NCBI GenBank assembly: GCA_036558305.1
Contig: DATBFX010000560.1
Span: 1-20,710, forward strand
DNA length: 20,710 bases
DNA from: DATBFX01 sp036558305
GTDB taxonomy: Bacteria > Chloroflexota > Chloroflexia > Thermomicrobiales > UBA6265
Direction: 5' to 3'
Shown here: positions 7,464 through 14,137 of the stretch, piece after piece
How the letters are laid out: the number at the start of each line of letters is the position of its first letter
Position numbering within the stretch: position 1 is the first letter of the stretch
Program-made: the position numbers and the translations under genes
Notes under the pieces: model-generated
Seen by the model: only the letters and a program-made list of their open reading frames with translations
Database searches by the model: none
What the model was told of the DNA's origin: nothing

Positions 7464-7495
7464 CCGGGGCCGGCACCTACAATGGCCGGTCCCGG
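7464..7495. terminator. Hairpin between convergent genes
   Basis: CCGGGGCCGG (7464-7473) and CCGGTCCCGG (7486-7495) pair with one G-T wobble around a 12-nt loop. The hairpin lies between the stops of the propeller gene (plus) and the Uma2 gene (minus), where a bidirectional terminator is expected. There is no pronounced T-run. Confidence 0.5.
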
Positions 7496-7496
7496 C

Positions 7497-8168
7497 TCAC
7501 CCCTCGGCCTCGACCTCCTCGACCAGCCGCTGCCACGCCTCCGGCGAGATCCGGCGCAGGACGGCGAGCGGGTTCGGCAGCGGGTCCTGCCAGAACCAGG
7601 TCGGATCGAGCCAGAAGCCGGGGATCACGATCGAGTGGTAGCGTCCCTGCGCGTCGGGTTCGACCGGCTGGTAATGACCGTCGGCGCCCAGGCGGAAATA
7701 CTCGAACCGCCCAGGGCGCCGACGCCGGTCGATCATCGGATACTCGGGAATGCCCGCGGTTTCGTACGCGGCGAATTTTCGCCCCCGGTCGTGCTCGGCG
7801 GTGTCGTCCGACAGGAACTCGGCGACGAAATCGGCCGGCCCAACCAAACGCTTGTTGTGCCAGCGGTCGGAATGCGCCTTCGCGACGAAGATCACGTCGG
7901 GTTCCGGCCGCGCCCCTTCCCGCAACCGCATCTCGAACGGCGCGATCACCACCTCGCCGAGGTCGAAGACGCGGGCGAACAGGCCCAACAGCGTCGCCAG
8001 GAAGATGGCCCCGTCCTGGTGCTCCTTGGTCGGTGCCACGAAGACGACCCCCTCCCCGTCCCACCATTCGCCGTGCATGCCGTGCGGCACCCACCGCTCG
8101 AACTCGTCGTGGGTCATCGGCACCCACTCGCCCCGCACCAGCGGCGGCAGGGTCGCTTGTTGCACCAT
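7497..8168 (-). CDS. Uma2 family protein (PD-(D/E)XK nuclease fold), module copy 1
   Basis: This is a 223-aa protein of the Uma2 (DUF820) family, a PD-(D/E)XK-fold group of putative endonucleases whose true targets are mostly unknown. Visible family features are the N-terminal MTHDEFERW helix (18-26), EPDVIFVA (89-96) with D91, DFVAEFLSDDT (113-123) with E117, and RGRKFAAYETAGIPEYPMID (128-147) with K131; together these can supply the D-E-K catalytic set. The usual 'GVxEYWivD' is changed to GIPEYPMID. The C-terminal 50 residues, rich in Trp and Pro (GFWLDPTWFWQDPLPNPL), are almost identical to the Uma2 copy at 11528. The start at 8168 has GAGAGGAG upstream; an in-frame extension to 8618 crosses the sigma gene and is rejected. 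It converges on the propeller gene. A link to the sigma module is suggested by co-duplication only. Confidence 0.85.
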   Translation of the reverse strand: MVQQATLPPLVRGEWVPMTHDEFERWVPHGMHGEWWDGEGVVFVAPTKEHQDGAIFLATLLGLFARVFDLGEVVIAPFEMRLREGARPEPDVIFVAKAHSDRWHNKRLVGPADFVAEFLSDDTAEHDRGRKFAAYETAGIPEYPMIDRRRRPGRFEYFRLGADGHYQPVEPDAQGRYHSIVIPGFWLDPTWFWQDPLPNPLAVLRRISPEAWQRLVEEVEAEG

Positions 8169-8218
8169 CGGCGGCTCCTCTCCGGCGGGGGTCGCATCCC
8201 TCCGGCGCGTCGCGTCCC

Positions 8219-8224
8219 ATGATA
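8219..8224 (-). promoter_or_regulatory. Possible -10 box for Uma2 copy 1
   Basis: On the minus strand TATCAT lies about 50 nt upstream of the Uma2 start. The other Uma2 gene has TATCAT at nearly the same distance (12251-12256) despite poor conservation around it. No -35 box is clear. Confidence 0.3.
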
Positions 8225-8278
8225 CTCCTGATATCCCGCCGCGCCCTGCCGGCCCGATGCCGAACATCGCGGGAAATC

Positions 8279-8304
8279 TGTCACGTTTTCGCGGGCGCTC
8301 CGTT
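8279..8304 (+). promoter_or_regulatory. ECF-type promoter of sigma operon 2 (TGTCACG - 15 nt - CGTT)
   Basis: TGTCACG (8279-8285) and CGTT (8301-8304) have the same spacing as the elements upstream of sigma copy 1. The 15-nt spacers differ, which points to selection on the two boxes rather than mere recent duplication. The promoter lies about 70 nt upstream of the sigma start, in the 207-bp divergent region shared with Uma2 copy 1. Confidence 0.58.
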
Positions 8305-8375
8305 TCTGTAGAGTAGAACCATCGGATCACGTCGTTCGGCCACGGGCACAGTCTCGCCACTGCCGGAGCCTGGTC

Positions 8376-8984
8376 ATGGCGTTGCGTCTTCGCCGACAAC
8401 CGACGGCACCGGACGAGTCGGGCGGCCTGGCCTCCGAGGACGAGGACGCGATCGTCTTGCGCGCCCTCGTCGACCGCCGGGCGTTTGCGCCGCTCTACGA
8501 ACGGTACTTCGACGTCGTCTACCGCCACTGTCACCGCCGGCTGGGCGAACGGGAGGCGGCCGAAGACCTGACCGGTCTCGTGTTCCGCAAGGCGTTGGAA
8601 GGCTTGCACTCGTTTCACGGCGGGTCGTTCAAAGCCTGGCTCTTCACCATCGCCGACAACGCCTTGCGCGACGCGGCGCGCGCGACCCGACCCAGTTCGT
8701 CGCTCGACGACACCGACGAGTGGCTTGACCCGGCGCCGGGTCCGGAGGAGCAGGCGCTCGCGGCGATCGACCGCGAGCGCCTACGCCGCGCCCTCGCCGA
8801 ACTCCCGGGGGAGTGGCGGCGGGTCGTGGAGTTGCGACTGGACGGGTTCTCCTGCGCCGAGGTCGCCCGGGCGCTCGGTAACGGGCGTTCGACGGAGTGG
8901 GCGCGGCAGACCCACCACCGGGCGGTGGAGCGGTTGCGGCAGATGCTCGTCGCCGGTCCGGCGAAGAAGGGAGGCGCGCGGTGA
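8376..8984 (+). CDS. ECF-type RNA polymerase sigma factor (module copy 2)
   Basis: This is a 202-aa paralogue of the sigma factor at 4218. Region 2 is at about 37-106 (FAPLYERYFDVVYRHCHRRL, EREAAEDLTGLVFRKAL, FKAWLFTIADNALRDAAR); here the canonical 'AAEDLT..VF.KAL' is intact, unlike copy 1. Region 4 is at about 133-191 (LAELPGEWRRVVELRLDGF, CAEVARALGNG, then QTHHRAVERLRQML). The two copies share 'REIVLRA/DAIVLRALVDRRAFAPLYE' near the N-terminus, but the region 4 recognition helices differ, so their promoter preferences may only partly overlap. GGAG lies about 9 nt upstream of the ATG. The stop overlaps the next start in a GTGA, indicating translational coupling with the propeller protein. Confidence 0.9.
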   Translation: MALRLRRQPTAPDESGGLASEDEDAIVLRALVDRRAFAPLYERYFDVVYRHCHRRLGEREAAEDLTGLVFRKALEGLHSFHGGSFKAWLFTIADNALRDAARATRPSSSLDDTDEWLDPAPGPEEQALAAIDRERLRRALAELPGEWRRVVELRLDGFSCAEVARALGNGRSTEWARQTHHRAVERLRQMLVAGPAKKGGAR

Positions 8985-11452
8985 ACGACGGGCGCGACCT
9001 CCGGCAGTCGATGGCGTTCGAACGGTGGTGGGACCGGTTGATCCGCGGCAAAGCGGCGGGTCACGAACCGGACCTCGATCCCGGTCTGGAAGCGTTCGCC
9101 CGGCGAGTGCACGCGCTGGATGCGATTCCTCCGGCCGACCCGGCATTCAAGCGACGACTATGGGAGGACTTGATGAACGCTCACCCAGGGACGGCCGCCT
9201 TGCCCGCTCCCGCGATCGATCTGAACGGTCGCCTCCGCCGCGTTGCTCCACCCGTCGTCCGGCCGCCCGCCGCCCGCGTGCACCGCCAGCCGGGGCGCCT
9301 GTCGACCGGACTCTCGTTCTTTGCGACCGTCGCTCTCGTCGCGATCGTGCTGGGGATGGTTTTCTTCGTCTACCGGGATGGGCAGCACGCCGCGCTGCCG
9401 CCGGCACAGGAGACGCCGACGGCGGTGGCGACGCCCGCGGGGACGTGGCCGCTCTACCGCGGCAACCCGGAGCGCAACGGGGCAATGCCCGGTCCCGGTT
9501 TGCGCGGCAAGCCGACGATTCTCTGGCAGTACAACGCCAACTCACCGGCTCGCATCGCTCCGGCCGTCGCCGAGGGCACGGTCTTTCTTTCACCCGACAG
9601 CGACGATTTTGTTGCCCTCGATGCCACGAGCGGTACCGTTCGCTGGCAGACTCGCGCTGCCGACGGACCGATTGCGGTCGCCAACGGCATCGTCTACATG
9701 CTTTCGGAAGACGTCACGGCGTTGATCGCCCGTGATACGGTCACCGCCGAAGAACTGTGGCGAGTGACGCCGGGCAGCGGATGGTGGTCTCCGCTCATCA
9801 GCAACGGCGTCCTCTACTATGGCGGCGATCCGAACCTCCTAATCTCCTACGATGCCAAGACCGGCGCTGTCCGCTGGAAATCCGCTCAGCAGGGGGTGGC
9901 GTCGCGGTCGGCGGCGCTCGGCGACGGCGTCCTCGTCGTCGGGACGGATGATCACCACGTCTACGGCATCGACCAGGCGACCGGCGCGACGAAGTGGAGT
10001 CTCGACGCCGGGGGCAACGGCACCCTGCAGACGCCGTCGATCCTCGACGGGATCGCCTACATCGGCTACTTCGGCGACGCGACCAACAGCTTCTTCGCCC
10101 TGGATCTGCAGACCGGACAACAACGCTGGCGTTTCGATGGGAAGAGCGGCGAAGGTTTCTGGGCGCCGGGCGCCTCCGACGGCCTCGTCTTCGTGCCCAG
10201 CGACGGTGGCCGCCTCTACGCGTTCGACGCCGCCACCGGTCAGACGCGCTGGTCCTTCGAGGCCGGTGTTCCGATGAAGAGCGCGCCGGCGATCGTCGAC
10301 GGCATCGTCTACGCGGCCGGTGACGAAGGTATCCTGGTCGCGCTCGACGCCGCCACCGGCGCGGAGCAGTGGCGGTTCCCGCTCGACGGCGCCGTAACCT
10401 TCGGGCCGATCATCGTCGACGGCGTGCTCTACGTCAGCACGGCAAACGGTCTCCTCTACGCGCTCGGCAACGGCGACAACACGGTTGCGAGCCCGGCCGC
10501 GGGCACGGCGACTTCGGTGACCCCTGCGCCGACGGAGACCCCCGTTGCGTCGGTGGCAGAATTCGTCTGGGCCGCGAAGGGCTCCGACCAGGCGCACTTG
10601 TCGCAGCCGCTCATCCCTCGGCTGGCCCCCGACGGGAGTCTGTGGGTCAGCGACTCATCCGGTCGCTTCTTCATCTTTGATCTCGACGGTAACTTGATCG
10701 ACGTTTGGGGTGCGGCGGGGAGCGATCCGGGACAGTTCCGCTTCGTCCAGGGTGGCGACTACGGCGGGGGCTTCGTCTTCGCGGCCGACGGATCGCTGTT
10801 CGTGGCCGACACCTTCAACCAGCGTGTCCAGCACTTCGACCGCGACCGAAATCTGATCGGCACGATCGGTGGCAACGGGACGGGGGATGGCCAGTTCCTC
10901 GCGCCGATGCAGATCGCGATCGGGCCGGACGGCAACCTTGCCGTCGTCGACCCGTACCGGAACGACGTCCAGCGGTTCACGCCGGACGGCACGTTCCTGG
11001 GCCGGTTCGACGGCACCGGGACGCCGGGTGGGAAGCTCGACTGGCCGAACGGGATCGCCGTCGCCGCCGATGGGACGATCTGGGTCGGCGACTTTTACAA
11101 CCAGAGCGTGCGGCATTTCACACCCGACGGACAGGAAATCGGCGAGCTCGACGCCTCGATGGCAACGCCGATCGGCTTCTCCGAAACGAATGACATCTTC
11201 ATCGACGTCGACGGGTACGTCTACGTCACGGTGCAGGCGCACAATGCCATTAAAGTCTTCGACGCGAGCGGGTGGTACGTTGGGCAATGGGGGCAATTCG
11301 GCAGCGACGACGGCCGATTCGACCGGCCGGCGGGGATCGTTGTGAACCGGGGCGGATCCGTCTACGTCACCGACGGACGAAACGGTCGGGTTGAGAAGTT
11401 CCGTCTCACCCAACCGTGGCCTTCGCCGGCGGCAGCGACGCCGGCTCCGTAG
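8981..11452 (+). CDS. Single-pass membrane protein with PQQ-like and NHL beta-propellers; candidate anti-sigma/sensor (copy 2)
   Basis: This 823-aa protein has the same layout as the protein at 4813. It has a cytoplasmic segment of about 105 residues containing FARRVHALDAIPPADPAFK then RRLWEDLMN, a TM helix at about 109-131 (GLSFFATVALVAIVLGMVFF), and a short Thr/Pro/Ala linker. A PQQ-like propeller follows at about 155-502 (blades such as YAFDAATGQTRWSF and ALDAATGAEQWRF), then a second linker (503-524) and an NHL propeller at about 527-808 (ADTFNQRVQHFDRDRN, GNGTGDGQFLAP). The TM segment and the QETPTAVATPA linker are the best-conserved parts of the pair; the propellers have drifted further, as expected if they bind different ligands. 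The start is the GTG at 8981, with AAGGGAGG upstream and a 4-nt overlap with the sigma stop. No zinc anti-sigma motif is seen; the anti-sigma role is inferred. Confidence 0.85.
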   Translation: MNDGRDLRQSMAFERWWDRLIRGKAAGHEPDLDPGLEAFARRVHALDAIPPADPAFKRRLWEDLMNAHPGTAALPAPAIDLNGRLRRVAPPVVRPPAARVHRQPGRLSTGLSFFATVALVAIVLGMVFFVYRDGQHAALPPAQETPTAVATPAGTWPLYRGNPERNGAMPGPGLRGKPTILWQYNANSPARIAPAVAEGTVFLSPDSDDFVALDATSGTVRWQTRAADGPIAVANGIVYMLSEDVTALIARDTVTAEELWRVTPGSGWWSPLISNGVLYYGGDPNLLISYDAKTGAVRWKSAQQGVASRSAALGDGVLVVGTDDHHVYGIDQATGATKWSLDAGGNGTLQTPSILDGIAYIGYFGDATNSFFALDLQTGQQRWRFDGKSGEGFWAPGASDGLVFVPSDGGRLYAFDAATGQTRWSFEAGVPMKSAPAIVDGIVYAAGDEGILVALDAATGAEQWRFPLDGAVTFGPIIVDGVLYVSTANGLLYALGNGDNTVASPAAGTATSVTPAPTETPVASVAEFVWAAKGSDQAHLSQPLIPRLAPDGSLWVSDSSGRFFIFDLDGNLIDVWGAAGSDPGQFRFVQGGDYGGGFVFAADGSLFVADTFNQRVQHFDRDRNLIGTIGGNGTGDGQFLAPMQIAIGPDGNLAVVDPYRNDVQRFTPDGTFLGRFDGTGTPGGKLDWPNGIAVAADGTIWVGDFYNQSVRHFTPDGQEIGELDASMATPIGFSETNDIFIDVDGYVYVTVQAHNAIKVFDASGWYVGQWGQFGSDDGRFDRPAGIVVNRGGSVYVTDGRNGRVEKFRLTQPWPSPAAATPAP

Positions 11453-11480
11453 CCATCGAGCAAGGCAAACTGGAATGTGT

Positions 11481-11523
11481 AGCGGGGCGCGCGGATCGAT
11501 GGTCTCGATGCGCACGCTCCGCT
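11481..11523. terminator. Long imperfect hairpin between convergent genes
   Basis: Arms 11481-11499 and 11505-11523 match at 16 of 19 positions around a 5-nt loop (TGGTC). The hairpin lies between the ends of the propeller gene (plus) and Uma2 copy 2 (minus), so it probably acts as a terminator for both. A T-run is lacking. Confidence 0.55.
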
Positions 11524-11527
11524 GCAT

Positions 11528-12202
11528 TCACCCCTCTGCCTCGACCTCCTCGACCAGCCGGCGCCACGCCTCCGGCGAGATGCGGCGCAGAACCGCGAGC
11601 GGGTTCGGCAGCGGGTCCTGCCAGAACCAGTCGGGGTCGAGCCAGAAGCCGGGGAGCACCGCGGAGTGGTAGCGGCCTTGCGCGTCGGGTTCGACCTCCT
11701 GGTAATGGCCCGCCTCGTCCAACCGGAGGTAAAGGAACGCGCGCTGGCCCGGACGCGCATCGACGATCGGATACTCGGGGATCCCGCCGCCCTCGAACTC
11801 GGCGCGCTTCTCGACAAGGTCGCGTTCGACGCTGTCATCGGCGAGGAATTCGGCCGCGATCAGCACGCGTCCCTCGAACCATCGGGCGTCGGCTCCCGGC
11901 GACTGGTCCCGGCCGATCACGACGACATCCGGCATCCGCCCGGCCGGCCGCGCCGGCAGCCGCAGCAGGAGCCGGTCGAAGAAGACCTCGCCCAGATCGA
12001 AGACGCGGATGTAGAGATCGAACAACTGGGCCAGGAAGAAGGCCATCCGGATGTGCCGCGGCGTGTTCGACACGTAGGCGATCCCCTTCCCGTCCACCCA
12101 TTCGGCCTGCCCCTCGTCGGGCGCCCAGTCCAGGAACTCTTCCCAGCTCATCGGATACCACCGGCCCCGCACGACCGGTGGTCGGGTTACTTGCTGCACC
12201 AT
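11528..12202 (-). CDS. Uma2 family protein (PD-(D/E)XK nuclease fold), module copy 2
   Basis: This is a 224-aa paralogue of the Uma2 gene at 7497. Candidate catalytic positions are D92 in MPDVVVIG, E118 in IAAEFLADDS and K132 in LVEKRAEFEGGG, followed by GIPEYPIVD. N-terminal MVQQVTRPPVVRGRWYPM is similar to copy 1, the middle (about 45-165) is considerably diverged, and the last 55 residues (QEVEPDAQGRYHS onward, GFWLDPDWFWQDPLPNPL) are nearly identical, including at DNA level. The start at 12202 has ACAGGAG upstream and matches the paralogue's start; the longer frame to 12244 adds an Arg-rich tail not shared by the paralogue. It is convergent with propeller copy 2 and divergent from the GntR regulator, 205 bp apart. 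Nuclease activity is family inference. Confidence 0.85.
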   Translation of the reverse strand: MVQQVTRPPVVRGRWYPMSWEEFLDWAPDEGQAEWVDGKGIAYVSNTPRHIRMAFFLAQLFDLYIRVFDLGEVFFDRLLLRLPARPAGRMPDVVVIGRDQSPGADARWFEGRVLIAAEFLADDSVERDLVEKRAEFEGGGIPEYPIVDARPGQRAFLYLRLDEAGHYQEVEPDAQGRYHSAVLPGFWLDPDWFWQDPLPNPLAVLRRISPEAWRRLVEEVEAEG

Positions 12203-12250
12203 CGGCGACTCCTGTCGGTGACGCCCTCGTCGGGCGCGACGCACGACGAG

Positions 12251-12256
12251 ATGATA
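12251..12256 (-). promoter_or_regulatory. Possible -10 box for Uma2 copy 2
   Basis: TATCAT on the minus strand lies about 50 nt upstream of the start codon, matching the position of the same hexamer in front of Uma2 copy 1. No recognisable -35 box is seen. Confidence 0.3.
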
Positions 12257-12288
12257 CCTTCCCGCGTCGTTCGCTTGGTCGATGAACC

Positions 12289-12318
12289 TTGCGGTATCGA
12301 TTGCCTTTCGCCTATACT
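12289..12318 (+). promoter_or_regulatory. Sigma-70-type promoter of the GntR/catabolic operon
   Basis: TTGCGG (12289-12294) and TATACT (12313-12318) are separated by 18 nt, a good housekeeping promoter. It lies about 90 nt upstream of the regulator start, in the divergent region with Uma2 copy 2. The expected transcription start is near 12325, directly in front of the palindrome at 12329-12342. Confidence 0.55.
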
Positions 12319-12328
12319 CGCGCCAGTC

Positions 12329-12342
12329 ATCAGATATCTGAT
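12329..12342. promoter_or_regulatory. Palindromic operator candidate ATCAGATATCTGAT
   Basis: This is a perfect 14-bp palindrome placed just downstream of the predicted transcription start. GntR/FadR-type dimers bind palindromes of about this length, and bound protein here would block the promoter. It is A/T-rich in a GC-rich genome. Autoregulation by the adjacent regulator is inferred. Confidence 0.55.
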
Positions 12343-12407
12343 ATCCCAGACGATCCGTTCGTTACCGGTGCGGCGAAGCGCACCGGGTTCCCGTCGGGAC
12401 ACCAGCG

Positions 12408-13139
12408 ATGGCGACGTTGCCCGCGCAACGCCAGGCGTCGAACCGCCAGATCCAGGAGCGGATCAAGCGGTTCGTCATCGACGAGGGCTACCGCCCCGGC
12501 GACCCCCTGCCCCCGGAAGGGGAGCTGGCGCGGGCGCTCGGCGTCAGCCGCCCCGCCCTGCGCGAAGCGATCAAGGCCCTGCAACCGCTCGGGGTCATCG
12601 AAACCCGGCACGGCACCGGCACCTTCGTCGGCCGCTTCTCCCTCGATTCGCTCGTCCACGGGCTCGCCTTCAGCATCAGCATCGACCTCGACCAGAACCT
12701 GCGGACCGTCCGCGAGCTGCTGGAGTTGCGCGAGACGCTCGAGCGAGCCTTCGTCGCCCGCGTCGCCGCCGTCCGCACCGACGAGCAACTGGACGAATTG
12801 GCGCGGCTCGTCGGCGCGATGGAGGACCGCGCCGGCCGCGGCGAGATCTTCCCCGAGGAGGACCGCGCCTTCCACGTGGCGCTCTACCGCCCCCTCGGCA
12901 ACGTCCTCCTCGCCAAGTTGCTCCAGGCCTTCTGGGACATCTATTTCCTCGTCCGTGACCAATTCGTCGGCGGAGCGTACTCGCCGGCGACGACCGCGGC
13001 CGACCACCGGCGCATCCTCGATTCCCTCGCCGCCAGGGACGCCGCCGCCGCCGCCGCCGCGATGGCCGAGCACTTCCAGGACATCCAGCGTCGCCTCGGC
13101 ACCACGCGGGCGGGCATCGAGCGGGGAGCGACGCGATGA
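12408..13139 (+). CDS. GntR/FadR-family transcriptional regulator (FCD domain)
   Basis: This 243-aa repressor-type regulator has two parts. The N-terminal winged helix-turn-helix lies at about 12-76: IKRFVIDEGYRPGDPLPPEG, ELARALGVSRPALREAIKAL, then GVIETRHGTGTFV, the classic GntR wing. The C-terminal helical FCD effector domain lies at about 97-230. The usual FCD metal-ligand set is present: D152 and H156 in EEDRAFHVAL, H200 in ADHRRIL and H222 in AEHFQ, so a metal-bound small organic acid is the likely type of effector. The protein would control the downstream catabolic operon and itself through the palindrome at 12329. No strong ribosome binding site precedes the ATG at 12408, though the start fits the family. 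Its stop overlaps the next start as ATGA. An Ala-rich tract (212-218) is a low-complexity oddity. Confidence 0.92.
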   Translation: MATLPAQRQASNRQIQERIKRFVIDEGYRPGDPLPPEGELARALGVSRPALREAIKALQPLGVIETRHGTGTFVGRFSLDSLVHGLAFSISIDLDQNLRTVRELLELRETLERAFVARVAAVRTDEQLDELARLVGAMEDRAGRGEIFPEEDRAFHVALYRPLGNVLLAKLLQAFWDIYFLVRDQFVGGAYSPATTAADHRRILDSLAARDAAAAAAAMAEHFQDIQRRLGTTRAGIERGATR

Positions 13140-14137
13140 CGATCGGGATCGCCCTCATCGGCGCCGGAGCGGTCGCCCGCGACCACGTCGCCGCGCTGCA
13201 TCGCCTCGACGGCGTGCGCGTTCTGCACGTGGTCGACCTCGACCCGGCGCGGGCGCGGGCGGTCGCCGCCCTGGCCGGCGGCGCGGCGTGGGCAACGACC
13301 CCGGACGAGGCGCTCGCGGACGCGCGGGTCACGGCCGTCGATGTCTGCACCCCGCCGGACAGCCACGCGGTCTTCGCCATCGCCGCGGCCGAGCGGGGGA
13401 AGGCGGTCCATATCGAAAAACCGGTGGCGCCGACGATGCCCGAGGCCGAGGCGATGCTCGCGACGGCGAGTCGCCACGGCGTGCCGTTCATGGTCGGCCA
13501 GACGACGCGCTTCCAACCGGTCCACCGGGAACTGGCGGCGGCGATCGCGGACGGCGCCGTCGGCCGGGTGCGGGCGCTCCACACGAGTTGGTACGCCGGT
13601 CACGTCTGGCAGGGCGGCTGGAATGCCTGGCAACTCGACCCGGCGCGCTGCGGCGGTCACCTGGTCCAGAACGGCGTGCACGCGATCGACCTCGCCGTCT
13701 GGTTGCTCGGCGCGACGCCGGTGCGGGTCTTTGCCCGCGGTCTGCCCACCTTCGCGCCGCGGATGCCGACCCCCGACACCTTCCACGTCACGATCCGCTT
13801 CGACGACGACAGTCTGGCCCTGCTCGAATGGTCCTACGCGCTCCGCAACCGCGGCGAGCAACTGCGCCGCATCGTCGCGATCGGCGAGCGCGGCAGCCTG
13901 CACCATTCGAGCGAGTACGAACCGGCGCTGACGAGCGACGCCGTGCGGTTGCCGCCCCCCTCGACCGACGACGCGATGTTCCGGCAGTTGTCCCACTGGG
14001 TCGCGGTACTGCGGGGCGAGGAGGAACCGATCGTCCGGCCGGACGAGGTGCGGGCGACGCTGGCAGCGGCGCTGGCGGGGCGGCGATCGCTCGAAACCGG
14101 TCGTGCCGTCACCCTGCGGGAGGTGACCGGTGACTGA
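13136..14137 (+). CDS. Gfo/Idh/MocA family NAD(P)-dependent oxidoreductase
   Basis: This is a 333-aa dehydrogenase. The N-terminal Rossmann domain (1-122) has GAGAVARDH (9-17) for the nucleotide, an acidic end to beta-2 (VVDLDP, D34-D36) favouring NAD, VDVCTPPDSH (68-77) and the family signature HIEKPVAP (92-99) with K95. The C-terminal alpha/beta domain includes GGHLVQNGVHAIDLAVWLLG (173-192), where H182 and D185 fit the usual catalytic positions; the commonly Asp position two before the Gly is Asn (N179). The family oxidises a hydroxyl of sugars, inositols, sugar acids or related compounds; the exact substrate cannot be read. It overlaps the regulator by 4 nt (ATGA) and the next gene by 8 nt, so these three genes form a tight operon. 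Confidence 0.92.
   Translation: MTIGIALIGAGAVARDHVAALHRLDGVRVLHVVDLDPARARAVAALAGGAAWATTPDEALADARVTAVDVCTPPDSHAVFAIAAAERGKAVHIEKPVAPTMPEAEAMLATASRHGVPFMVGQTTRFQPVHRELAAAIADGAVGRVRALHTSWYAGHVWQGGWNAWQLDPARCGGHLVQNGVHAIDLAVWLLGATPVRVFARGLPTFAPRMPTPDTFHVTIRFDDDSLALLEWSYALRNRGEQLRRIVAIGERGSLHHSSEYEPALTSDAVRLPPPSTDDAMFRQLSHWVAVLRGEEEPIVRPDEVRATLAAALAGRRSLETGRAVTLREVTGD

Noticed and set aside
5044..7476. Long antisense open frame opposite the first propeller gene
   Set aside because: No recognisable domains and a low-complexity Val/Arg/Asp composition; the plus-strand gene has clear domains and a ribosome binding site.
8169..8618. Extension of Uma2 copy 1 upstream
   Set aside because: It runs antisense through the sigma promoter and gene; the paralogue starts at the position equivalent to 8168.
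4813..11452. PQQ-dependent dehydrogenase function for the propeller proteins
   Set aside because: Only blade repeats are seen; no quinoprotein cofactor or catalytic residue pattern, and the sigma overlap favours a sensor role.
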